From Deltaproteobacteria bacterium (GTDB lineage: Bacteria; Desulfobacterota; Binatia; UBA9968), in NCBI GenBank assembly GCA_016183145.1, contig JACPFE010000080.1, forward strand, positions 1 through 17,756: a stretch of DNA of 17,756 bases, in the 5' to 3' direction. A program made the position numbers and the translations under genes. Each line of letters begins with the position of its first letter. Position 1 is the first letter of the stretch. Of this stretch, positions 1 to 6,068 are shown one piece after another. Below the pieces are notes generated by a model. It searched no databases. It had not been told where the DNA came from and was given only the letters and a program-made list of their open reading frames with translations.

Positions 1-45
1 AAAAACCCTCCGTTCATCCTTCGAGAGCCTCAGGACGAACGGAGG
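1..45 (-). terminator. Terminator-like hairpin made from a dispersed repeat
   Basis: Bases 7-20 pair with 32-45, a 14-bp stem with one mismatch (A16 against C36) and an 11-base loop. Read leftward, the stem is followed at once by G then five T (AAAAA at 1-5 on the + strand), the classic intrinsic-terminator layout. It lies about 130 bases past the stop of the leftward cyclase gene and could end its transcript. The stem is also a typical dispersed palindrome (CCGTTC...GAACGG), so termination may be a by-product of a repeat insertion. The T run may continue outside the window. Confidence 0.5.
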
Positions 46-111
46 ACCGGTTGAAATGATTGGAGATTTTCCGTTCATGCTGAGCTTGTCGAAGCATTCC
101 TAGGGGTTTTT
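1..111. repeat. Composite palindromic repeat with short terminal inverted repeats
   Basis: AAAAACCC at 1-8 is the inverse of GGGTTTTT at 104-111. Between them lie two related units that both begin CCGTTCAT (10 and 71). The second contains the TGAGCTTGTCGAAGC core (81-95), familiar from dispersed palindromic repeats in many proteobacterial-type genomes. The left edge coincides with the window edge, so the true boundary is unknown. No transposase is present. Confidence 0.45.
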
Positions 112-172
112 CAGCAGAATCGAAACAGAGGTGATTTTTTCAGCCGCCGGCAACGTATGCAGCCGACAAATC

Positions 173-946
173 CTACGGCAGGATCGAGAAAATTCTCAGC
201 GGCGCGCCGCTGCCGCCTTTGATCTTCATAGGTATAGCGTAAATCATCGCGCCTTTAGCCGGGAGCCGTTCCATAGAAGCGACATTCTCAAAAATGGGCA
301 CATTAGCGCCGCCGAAGATCTGGTGCGCAATAAAATTCCGCGACGGTCCGTGATCGATGCTCGGCGTGTCGAGGCCGACGGCCTTGACGCCGCGCTGCTT
401 GACGAGAAACTCGGCGGCCTCTTTCGAGAAGCCGGGAAAGTGCAGATTAGCCGTATCCCCCGCAGCGTCCGTACCGAAATAACGCTTGCGATCACTCCAA
501 TATTTTCCCCACCCCGAGTGCATGAGCAGGATGGCGCCTTTCGGAATCCTTCCGAATCTCTTCTCCCAAGCCTGGAGATCACCCACGCGCAACAAGTAGT
601 CCCGATCCGCCTCTGCACTCGGCCGCACGTCGATGACGACGCCGGGTCCGATGGTCTGCGCCAGCGGGATCCTCTCCGTGGTCCATTTGCCTTCGGCGAA
701 GTGAAACGGCGCGTCGAGGTGCGTTCCCACATGCTCCGAGCCGCTGTAGTTGTAAGAGGAATACCAAAAACCCTGCGGGGTTCGCCCTTCGTTCACGATT
801 TCTAAATTGAACGGCTTGGCCGTGGGCCAGTGCAGTGTGTCGGCCGCGAAAGGATAGGTCATATCCACGAGCTTTTTTTCGTCAATGCTATGAACGGCCG
901 ACGCGAAGAGCATCGTGAAGACGGCAACCACAAGAACCAATTTCAT
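173..946 (-). CDS. Secreted cyclase-family (kynurenine formamidase-like) metal hydrolase
   Basis: Seen: a 257-residue protein with a Sec signal peptide (about residues 1-20, K2, hydrophobic core, cleavage near AVHS/ID). It carries the family signature HVGTHLDAPFHF (residues 72-83; H72, H76, D78 and H82 are the expected divalent-metal ligands). GLDTPSID and a late FENV segment are the other conserved blocks. Known: this fold (cyclase/KynB family) hydrolyses N-formylkynurenine or related amides and lactones using Zn or Mn. The export signal means it probably acts in the periplasm, which argues against cytoplasmic kynurenine breakdown, so the substrate is unknown. The start is the ATG at 946, preceded by a strong AGGAGGGAAC ribosome site (951-960). 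The frame stays open 78 codons further upstream, but that stretch is repeat sequence. No partner gene adjoins it. Confidence 0.85.
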   Translation of the reverse strand: MKLVLVVAVFTMLFASAVHSIDEKKLVDMTYPFAADTLHWPTAKPFNLEIVNEGRTPQGFWYSSYNYSGSEHVGTHLDAPFHFAEGKWTTERIPLAQTIGPGVVIDVRPSAEADRDYLLRVGDLQAWEKRFGRIPKGAILLMHSGWGKYWSDRKRYFGTDAAGDTANLHFPGFSKEAAEFLVKQRGVKAVGLDTPSIDHGPSRNFIAHQIFGGANVPIFENVASMERLPAKGAMIYAIPMKIKGGSGAPLRIFSILP

Positions 947-966
947 TCTCGTTCCCTCCTGCCGGC

Positions 967-988
967 AATTCTTGCGAACCGAAGAATT
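967..988. promoter_or_regulatory. Inverted repeat in the leader of the cyclase gene
   Basis: AATTCTT (967-973) and AAGAATT (982-988) form a perfect 7-bp inverted repeat with an 8-base spacer, just upstream of the cyclase ribosome-binding site. It could be an operator or a leader hairpin. No clear -35/-10 pair was recognised around it, so the role is a guess. Confidence 0.25.
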
Positions 989-1033
989 AGGTGGTGTTTC
1001 AGAAGTCGGCTGAATAACGTGGCACGCCACCGT

Positions 1034-1120
1034 CGTCATTCCCGCGCAAGCGGGAATCCAGGTTTTGTGTGCATGCCCCTCTGCCGCCACACTGGATGCC
1101 CGCCTTCGCGGGCATGACGG
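1034..1120. repeat. Two REP-like palindromes in inverted orientation
   Basis: The first unit (1034-1061) is GTCATTCCCGC, loop GCAA, GCGGGAATCCAG, with an 8-bp stem (1038-1045 with 1050-1057). The second (1093-1120) is the same element reversed, CTGGATGCCCGC, loop CTTC, GCGGGCATGAC, stem 1096-1103 with 1108-1115. Two units head to head about 30 bases apart resemble a BIME/REPIN pair mobilised in trans by a TnpA-REP (RAYT) transposase. A third copy of the first type lies at 4634-4660. Confidence 0.75.
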
Positions 1121-1158
1121 ACTTTCTCTTCGCCTGAAGCCTGCCCATAGCAGCGCCG

Positions 1159-1197
1159 TCGAAGGGGCGAGGGGTTTCAACCATCCTCGAGAGAGAC
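1159..1197. repeat. 39-bp dispersed repeat, copy 1
   Basis: This stretch starts TCGAAGGGGCGAGG and ends CGAGAGAGAC. It matches 1893-1931 at 35 of 39 positions without gaps, in the same orientation. The two copies flank the TPR lipoprotein gene and its leader. The function is unknown. Confidence 0.6.
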
Positions 1198-1238
1198 GCC
1201 CATACTAACGAATCGGTGCGCCCCCACCTTAGGTTGGA

Positions 1239-1694
1239 TTATTTGCTCTTCCGCACCGCCTCCAGCTCTCTTTTGGCTTCGATGAACCCTGGATTGATCT
1301 TGAGCGTGGCTTCGAACTCCTTCTCCGCCTCGGCGTAGCGGCCGCGCTCGGCGAGCATCTTCCCTAATTCGTAGTGCGCGATCTCATCATCGGGACAAAG
1401 AGCGAGCCCGCTGCGGTAGAGCGTAACCGCCCGCTCGCGATCGGCGCTCGTCTGCGCCTTATCGAAGTATTCGCGAAAGGCGCGGTTGCAGTCGCGCTGC
1501 TTTTGCTCTTGCGCCTTTTGACCGGCCTTGATCGCTTCGATTTCTTTCCTCTGCCGGGCGATTTCCTCGTCTTGCTGCTTGATTTGTTCCGCTTGCTTCT
1601 CAAGTTCAGCCGTCAGGCAAGAAGAGAGAAACATTAGAGCCAGCAAGAGCGCGGCAACGCCGCTCAACGTAGACCTGTTCTCGATATGCGTCAT
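1239..1694 (-). CDS. TPR-containing coiled-coil lipoprotein
   Basis: Seen: 151 residues. Residues 1-26 are a lipoprotein signal (R7, hydrophobic 11-24, lipobox LSSC with Cys26). Residues about 29-68 are a charged, Gln/Glu/Lys-rich coiled coil. Residues 72-137 hold two TPR-like helical hairpins, the second canonical (EIAHYELGKMLAERGRYAEA, then PG). Inference: a membrane-anchored scaffold facing the periplasm, similar in build to small TPR assembly or cell-envelope lipoproteins; no specific function can be given. The ATG at 1694 is preferred. A TTG at 1709 is in frame, but neither start has a good ribosome site. The gene stands alone, flanked on both sides by dispersed repeats. Confidence 0.75.
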   Translation of the reverse strand: MTHIENRSTLSGVAALLLALMFLSSCLTAELEKQAEQIKQQDEEIARQRKEIEAIKAGQKAQEQKQRDCNRAFREYFDKAQTSADRERAVTLYRSGLALCPDDEIAHYELGKMLAERGRYAEAEKEFEATLKINPGFIEAKRELEAVRKSK

Positions 1695-1759
1695 GAGAGA
1701 AGTAAACAACTCTCGCGTCGAAGGCGAGAGGTTTCAATTCTCATCGGCTCGAAGCCGAC

Positions 1760-1801
1760 AAAAAACATTCCCTCTCCACCACGTCTTCGTGGGGGAGAGG
1801 G
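1760..1801 (-). terminator. Terminator-like hairpin downstream of the GGT-family gene (repeat-derived)
   Basis: Bases 1770-1783 pair with 1788-1801, a 14-bp stem with one mismatch and a TCTT loop (CCCTCTCC...GGAGAGGG). Read leftward, it is followed after four bases by a run of six T (A run at 1760-1765). It could terminate the leftward amidohydrolase-GGT transcript about 170 bases past its stop. The GGGGGAGAGGGTGAGGGTGA stretch is a widespread repeat type, so the element is probably a repeat that doubles as a terminator. Confidence 0.4.
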
Positions 1802-1813
1802 TGAGGGTGAGGG

Positions 1814-1828
1814 GTCTCCCTTGGAGAC
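1814..1828. repeat. Small perfect hairpin
   Basis: GTCTCC (1814-1819), loop CTT, GGAGAC (1823-1828). It is attached to the end of the GGTGAGGGTGAGGGG repeat and is probably part of the same dispersed element. Confidence 0.3.
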
Positions 1829-1870
1829 ATTGCGCGACATACTTCGCCCCAAGCGTGCCCTGAGGTTAGC

Positions 1871-1931
1871 CCGTCCTGAGCCTGCCGAAGGATCGAAGGG
1901 GCGAGGAATTTTAACCATCCCCGAGAGAGAC
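1871..1931. repeat. TCGAAG-type palindrome joined to 39-bp repeat copy 2
   Basis: CGTCCTGAGCCTGCCGAAGGA (from 1872) is a member of the dispersed TCCTGAGC...GAAGGA family. It runs directly into the second copy (1893-1931) of the 39-bp repeat at 1159-1197. A third, partial relative of that 39-mer starts at 1718 (TCGAAGGCGAGAGGTTTCAA). Confidence 0.55.
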
Positions 1932-1972
1932 ATTGATCGAAAAAGTTCGAGACATGCCACAACTGCGCGTTC

Positions 1973-3574
1973 TCAATAACCCAGCGCGTAGGCGACCCGG
2001 CGCGGATCGGCGCCGCCGAGCCAGCAGCCGTTTTCCCGATCTCTGACGATGACCTTGGCGCTACCGAAGGACCAGCGGTCGACGACCGCGACCTCGTGCC
2101 CTTTCTTGCGTAAGCCATCGAAGGTCGCCGAGTCGAAGCCTTCTTCCATGCGCAGCGCTTCGGGCAGTTGATCTCGCGGCGGCGTGCCCGGCTGGTGGCT
2201 CCAGCGCGGGGCTTCTACGGCGCTCTGCGGGTCCATTTGCAAGTCCACCAGGTCGTGGATGATCTGGAAATTGGTCTGCGGCTGCTCGTCGGCTCCCGGA
2301 CTGCCGCCGACGGAGAACACTTCGCCGTCTTTGAAAAGCATGTAAGTGTTCAAAGTATGGGCGGGCCGTTTTCCCGGCTTGAGCGCATTCGCTTTGCTCG
2401 GATCGAGGCCGAAGCTGCACAACCGATTGTTCAAGATGACCCCGGTGTCCCCGGCGATCACGCGCGAACCAAAGGCCGCGAAGACGCTCTGGATGAACGA
2501 GATCGCGTTGCCGTCGCGGTCCGTGGCGCAAAGATAAGTCGTGTCGCTACTCTGGTTGGCCGCCGCCGTTTGCGGGCGATTCATGATTTCGCCGACGAGC
2601 GCGCGCCGCTTCGCCGCATGTTCCTTGGAGATCAACATGGCGATCTTGGGATCGCCGAACTTGGGATCTTCGAGGTATCGGATGCGGTCCTCGAAGGCGA
2701 GCTTTTTCGCCGCCACCTGATAGTGAATCATGTCGGCACGGCTCATGCTGCCGTCGTGAAACGGCCAGGCCTCGGCGATGTTGAGCATCTCGAGCACCAT
2801 GAACCCTTGAGAGACCGGCGGCTGCTCATAGACCAACGTATCCCGGTAGGTCGAGCTGAGGGGGGAGAGCCATTGGCAAACGACCGGCTGCAAATCCTCT
2901 TGAGCGAGAATACCCCCCTCCGCTTTTATCGTCGCGCAGATTTTCTCGGCGACTTCGCCGGAATAGAAGCCGTCGCGCCCTTTGACCGCGATCTTATCCA
3001 ATACCTCACCAAGTCCCTTTTGCACCAGGAGCTTCCCTGGTCCGGGAGCGCCGAGAGGTTTCCGGAAACAGCGGTCCACCCAGGGAAACTCCGCGCCGAA
3101 CTCATCGATCGCTTCGGCGAACTCCAGCGAAATCGGGAAGCCCTCCCGGGCGATGCGCAACGCGTCGGCCATGAGCCGGGGCAAGTCCTTGGTGCCGTAT
3201 TTCTTGTGCAGCTCCAGCCAACCATCGACTGCTCCCGGCACCGCGACGCTGAGCGCACCCGATGTCGGCACGCCGTTGAGCCCGCGCTCAAGAAAATAAT
3301 CGATGCTCGCCTTGGCCGGCGCCGGGCCGCTGGAGTTGAGCGCCTCGACCTTTCCCGTCTTCTTCATATAAACCAACGCGAACAGATCTCCGCCGGGCCC
3401 GCTCGCCTCTGGCTTCACCACCGCCATGACGAACGCCGCGGCCAGAGCGGCGTCCACCGCGTTGCCGCCTTCTTGAAGAACTTTTACGCCGGCGAGGGAC
3501 GCCAGCGCATGCCCCGACGAAACCATCCCGTTGCGGCCCATCAACGCCGGTCTCGCTGCTTTGGTGAAATTCAT
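1973..3574 (-). CDS. Gamma-glutamyltransferase-family Ntn hydrolase, probably not a glutathione hydrolase
   Basis: Seen: a 533-residue protein with the complete GGT fold. The N-terminal block reads GGNAVDAALAAAF. The self-cleavage/nucleophile site is Thr345 in TTYLCATDRDGNAIS, followed by LNNRL and the GGSPGAD oxyanion/Gly loop. Known: proteins of this family cut themselves before the Thr, which then serves as nucleophile. Odd: the Arg that binds the glutamyl carboxylate in E. coli GGT (in FREMAPAKA) is Ser82 here (NSSGPAPAKA), and there is no signal peptide. A cytoplasmic amidase of the GGT-like/oxamate-amidohydrolase branch is therefore likelier than glutathione hydrolysis. The start is the ATG at 3574, sharing one base with the stop of the upstream amidohydrolase (TGATG), with AGGAG four bases away; a GTG at 3577 is possible. 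The two genes are translationally coupled. Confidence 0.85.
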   Translation of the reverse strand: MNFTKAARPALMGRNGMVSSGHALASLAGVKVLQEGGNAVDAALAAAFVMAVVKPEASGPGGDLFALVYMKKTGKVEALNSSGPAPAKASIDYFLERGLNGVPTSGALSVAVPGAVDGWLELHKKYGTKDLPRLMADALRIAREGFPISLEFAEAIDEFGAEFPWVDRCFRKPLGAPGPGKLLVQKGLGEVLDKIAVKGRDGFYSGEVAEKICATIKAEGGILAQEDLQPVVCQWLSPLSSTYRDTLVYEQPPVSQGFMVLEMLNIAEAWPFHDGSMSRADMIHYQVAAKKLAFEDRIRYLEDPKFGDPKIAMLISKEHAAKRRALVGEIMNRPQTAAANQSSDTTYLCATDRDGNAISFIQSVFAAFGSRVIAGDTGVILNNRLCSFGLDPSKANALKPGKRPAHTLNTYMLFKDGEVFSVGGSPGADEQPQTNFQIIHDLVDLQMDPQSAVEAPRWSHQPGTPPRDQLPEALRMEEGFDSATFDGLRKKGHEVAVVDRWSFGSAKVIVRDRENGCWLGGADPRRVAYALGY

Positions 3575-4596
3575 CACGCTCCTATTCCAAGAATCCGCGC
3601 GGCGTTGCCGCCGAGAATCTTTTCTCTTTCCGTCGTATTGAGTTCAAGCCCGTCGATGGCTTTCAGGCTGTTCTTGACCAACAGGCAACCCTCCTCCGGG
3701 CCGTAAGGATAATTGGTTCCGAGCACCATCCGCTCGGTGCCAAAGAAATCTTTGACGCAGCGCAGGGTCGAAGCTGGGTGATCCGCCGTGTCGACGTAAA
3801 ATCGCCTGAAAGAATCCAGGGGGTTTTCCTTCAGGCCGTATCTCTGGCGGATCTCCTCCGTCCGTCCGCTGTAGATGTTGATCGCTCGCTGGGCGAAAAA
3901 CGCCAGCACGCCGCCGACGTCGGCGACGACGAAGTTGATCTCGGGAAACTGTTCCAGCACCCGGCCGTACACGAGTCGAGTCATCGCCACCGTGCTGTCG
4001 AAGGCCCAGCCGAAGATCAGCGTCGGCATGATATCGATCCCCGTTGCCTCCGTTGCCAGCGGCGCCGTCGGATGCACGTAGACGGGTAGTTTATACTTCG
4101 CCAGCCGCTCGTAGATCGGAAACAGCTCCTCACGGTCGAGCGCCTGGCCATTCAGATTCGCAAAGCAACCGAAGCCTTTCAGGCCCAGCTCGTTGACCGA
4201 GCGCTCCAGCTCATCGAGCGAGGCTTTGACGTTGCAGGTCGGCAGCGTGAAAAAGCCGACGAAGCGCTTGGGATGCTTGCGCGCGATCTCGGCAATGGCG
4301 TCGTTGGCGACGCGCGCTATCTTCACCGCGTCCTCCCCTTCGAACCGGTCCGCGCCCGGCGCCGGAATCGTCAGCACGTGGATATCGACGCCCAGGCGGT
4401 CCATATGCTCCAGCCGCCGTTCGATGTTCTGGCCCTGAAAGGTCGCCGTGTTGATCCGGCATTTAAGTTTCTTGTCGTAAAAATAGCTCATGCCGCTGTA
4501 CGGGTCGGGCGCTTCGAGGATCACGGCGCCATCGAGGAGCTTCATCTCGTCGAGGTACGACCGCGGGAAAATATGCGCTTGAAAGTCGATGACCAT
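3574..4596 (-). CDS. ACMSD-like amidohydrolase with altered metal site
   Basis: Seen: 340 residues matching COG2159/ACMSD-type TIM-barrel amidohydrolases in order: DFQAHIFP at 4-11, the ERRLEHMDRLGVD block (59-71), YVHP with His175, DVGG at 226-229, GTNYP at 293-297, and a closing ILGGNAARILG. Known: in ACMSD the metal is held by an HxH pair, a later His and a C-terminal Asp, with another His (HxGG) in catalysis. Odd: here the first His is Gln6, the HxGG His is Asp226 and the GTDYP Asp is Asn295; only His8 and His175 remain. Activity may be metal-independent, changed or lost. The ATG at 4596 is preferred because an upstream ATG at 4638 lies inside a REP-like repeat. It is the first gene of a two-gene unit with the GGT-like hydrolase, so the pair may act on one substrate. 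Confidence 0.8.
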   Translation of the reverse strand: MVIDFQAHIFPRSYLDEMKLLDGAVILEAPDPYSGMSYFYDKKLKCRINTATFQGQNIERRLEHMDRLGVDIHVLTIPAPGADRFEGEDAVKIARVANDAIAEIARKHPKRFVGFFTLPTCNVKASLDELERSVNELGLKGFGCFANLNGQALDREELFPIYERLAKYKLPVYVHPTAPLATEATGIDIMPTLIFGWAFDSTVAMTRLVYGRVLEQFPEINFVVADVGGVLAFFAQRAINIYSGRTEEIRQRYGLKENPLDSFRRFYVDTADHPASTLRCVKDFFGTERMVLGTNYPYGPEEGCLLVKNSLKAIDGLELNTTEREKILGGNAARILGIGA

Positions 4597-4633
4597 TTGC
4601 GGTCCCGTTGAGTGCTCGCGTTCCGGCCCCTTC

Positions 4634-4660
4634 GTCATTCCCGTGAAAACGGGAATCCAG
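4634..4660. repeat. REP-like palindrome (same family as 1034-1061)
   Basis: CGTCATTCCCGT, loop GAAA, ACGGGAATCCAG, with an 8-bp stem (4637-4644 with 4649-4656). The loop and one stem pair differ from the 1034 copy while the outer bases are kept, as expected if the hairpin structure is maintained. Confidence 0.7.
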
Positions 4661-4662
4661 CG

Positions 4663-4706
4663 GGGGACGGGCTACTTTTTCGTCTTCGAAAAAGGTGCCT
4701 GTCCCC
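4663..4706. repeat. GGGGACAGGCACC-type REP hairpin
   Basis: This is a 44-base imperfect palindrome. The outer arms GGGGACGGGCTAC (4663) and GGTGCCTGTCCCC (to 4706) pair at about 10 of 13 positions. The inner arms TTTTTCG and CGAAAAA (4676-4682, 4687-4693) pair perfectly around TCTT. The right arm matches the well-known REP class associated with TnpA-REP transposases. No such transposase is present in the window. Confidence 0.7.
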
Positions 4707-4715
4707 TTTCCGGCG

Positions 4716-4760
4716 CTGGATTCCGGCTCGCGCTAGCTATCGCCAGCTTGGCCGGAATGG
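4716..4760. repeat. Inverted repeat, decayed REP-like pair
   Basis: ATTCCGGC (4719-4726) and GCCGGAAT (4751-4758) form an 8-bp inverted repeat with a 24-base spacer. The flanking CTGGATTCC resembles the reversed end of the 4634 unit, so 4634-4760 as a whole looks like a nest of one or two REP-type insertions. Confidence 0.45.
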
Positions 4761-4812
4761 CGCCTGAGTTGCGCGACGGCAGTATAAAATAGCGCACGTG
4801 ACTGTTCCCTGT

Positions 4813-5844
4813 TCAGAGCCCGTATAGCGCCCGAGCGTTGTCATCGAGAATCTTGCGCACCACCGGCGGCGGCAGCGAGCCGTCTTCCTGCAATTTTCGC
4901 AGGGCGAGAATCTCCGACGACGTGTCGTTATGCCCGTAGTCGGTACCGATCACCAGCATGTCGTCTCCCGAGTATTTTAGCACATAGGGCAAATCGTCGT
5001 CGGTCTGGCAGGCGACCCAGATTTTGTTTTTGCGCAGGACTTCGCTTTTATTCACCGTCCTGCCCTGGCGCTCGAAGCGCCGGGCAAAATCGTGAATCGC
5101 GTAAGGCACCCATTGCGCGCTGACTTCGATGAATCCCCATTTCGTATTGGGAAATTTTTCCGGCACACGGTTGAAGATAAGCGAGTGAAAGGAACCGACC
5201 ACGGCGAGCTTGAATTTGTTGAAACCGCACTCGTCGAGGAAATATTCGTGCACCGCAAAGCTCCCCGTGGCGGAATGAACACAGACCGGCAGGTTGAGCC
5301 TGCCCGCCTCTTCGTAGAGCGGAAAAAAATAGGAGTCGCTCACCCGCTTGTCGCCCTCCAGACCGCGCATAAAGATACCGCAGGCGCCGTTCTCCTTGGC
5401 AAAGCGGGCCTCGGCCAGCGCTTTGTCCATGGAAAGCAGCGGCAATACCGCCACCCAGCGGAGCCGCTTGGGCGCATTTTTCCAGATGTCGATCAACCAG
5501 CGATTGTAGCTCCGCGTCACCGCCAGCTCGACCTCAGGACGGCGCGTGAACGGGCGGAGAAAAACGGTCGGATAGAGCACCTGGACATCGACCCCGAGCT
5601 CGTCCATATGCTTGAGCCGCGCCTTGATATCCGCCATTTCGCGGGATTCCTTAGAGGTGTCTTCGTAGCCGACATTGCGCGCTTTGCCGATGGCGGTTCC
5701 GTCGATCAGCCAGGATTCGCCGCCGGAACTCGGATCGTTCGGCGTCGGCACGATGCGCGGCCTCATGGAGCGCTCCGCTTCCAGCATATAGTCCCAGGTC
5801 CGCTCGGTTTCCAAGACATGGGCATCGGCATCGATGATCGCCAT
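4813..5844 (-). CDS. COG2159-type amidohydrolase
   Basis: Seen: 343 residues of a metal-dependent TIM-barrel hydrolase. The N-terminal metal motif is IIDADAH (D5, D7, H9, the DxDxH variant common in this subfamily). The ARLKHMDELGVDVQVLYP block follows at 75-92, then His190 (VCVHSATG), Glu240 in GFIEVSAQWVPY where other members have HxGG, GTDYGHND with Asp302 and His305, and ILDDNARALYGL at the end. Known: this branch contains decarboxylases and hydrolases of aromatic-acid breakdown, but members of this exact pattern are mostly uncharacterised, so no substrate is assigned. The start ATG at 5844 has a GGGAGGA ribosome site. It is the last gene of the leftward block and begins 4 bases after the zinc-ribbon gene ends. 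Unlike the amidohydrolase at 3574-4596, its metal-site positions are intact for its subfamily. Confidence 0.82.
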   Translation of the reverse strand: MAIIDADAHVLETERTWDYMLEAERSMRPRIVPTPNDPSSGGESWLIDGTAIGKARNVGYEDTSKESREMADIKARLKHMDELGVDVQVLYPTVFLRPFTRRPEVELAVTRSYNRWLIDIWKNAPKRLRWVAVLPLLSMDKALAEARFAKENGACGIFMRGLEGDKRVSDSYFFPLYEEAGRLNLPVCVHSATGSFAVHEYFLDECGFNKFKLAVVGSFHSLIFNRVPEKFPNTKWGFIEVSAQWVPYAIHDFARRFERQGRTVNKSEVLRKNKIWVACQTDDDLPYVLKYSGDDMLVIGTDYGHNDTSSEILALRKLQEDGSLPPPVVRKILDDNARALYGL

Positions 5845-5848
5845 CCGA

Positions 5849-6058
5849 TTATCCTCCCGACCTCGTTTTCGTTACTGCCTGCCTGGGACCAGCGCGCTCC
5901 GTCTTGGTACCCACCGAACTGTTGCAACTCTGACAGGTATAGTCGTAAAGCTCCCCGTCCGGCAGCACCAAAAGCAAGCGTTCCCTCACCGGCATCGCTT
6001 TGCCGCACTTGTTGCAATAAAGCAGCGCCGCGTTGAGTTGATCGAAGGACCGCTCCAT
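5849..6058 (-). CDS. Small zinc-ribbon protein
   Basis: Seen: 69 residues with two CxxC knuckles, C15-x-x-C18 and C42-x-x-C45, about 24 residues apart, separated by a hydrophobic strand (RERLLLVLPDGELYDYTC). That spacing makes one zinc ribbon. The C-terminal tail is basic and disordered-looking. Known: such short ribbons occur as RNA-, DNA- or protein-binding accessory factors, but the family is not one I can name. The ATG at 6058 begins 10 bases after the EF-G-like gene stops, and its own stop lies 4 bases before the next start, so it is almost certainly cotranscribed with both. The ribosome site is weak, which fits coupling to upstream translation. Confidence 0.75.
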   Translation of the reverse strand: MERSFDQLNAALLYCNKCGKAMPVRERLLLVLPDGELYDYTCQSCNSSVGTKTERAGPRQAVTKTRSGG

Positions 6059-6068
6059 CGCCGACCAG

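Noticed and set aside
947..1180. 78-residue N-terminal extension of the cyclase gene
   Set aside because: The extension is translated REP-like repeat (IPACAGM-type sequence), and a strong ribosome site and signal peptide mark the ATG at 946.
2168..3706. 512-codon open frame on the + strand opposite the GGT-family gene
   Set aside because: It is an antisense shadow in GC-rich coding sequence: no family motifs, no ribosome site, and the opposite strand encodes a full Ntn hydrolase.
1..4760. Possible CRISPR array from the repeated palindromes
   Set aside because: The palindromes are irregularly spaced, in both orientations and of several families; no regular spacer/repeat periodicity and no cas genes.
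4760..4812. TATACT-like -10 upstream of the amidohydrolase-GGT unit
   Set aside because: No acceptable -35 at 16-18 bases, so it was not annotated as a promoter.
5092..6036. 314-codon + strand open frame across the amidohydrolase and zinc-ribbon genes
   Set aside because: It runs across two convincing leftward genes and their spacer, and its composition is Arg/His-rich shadow sequence.
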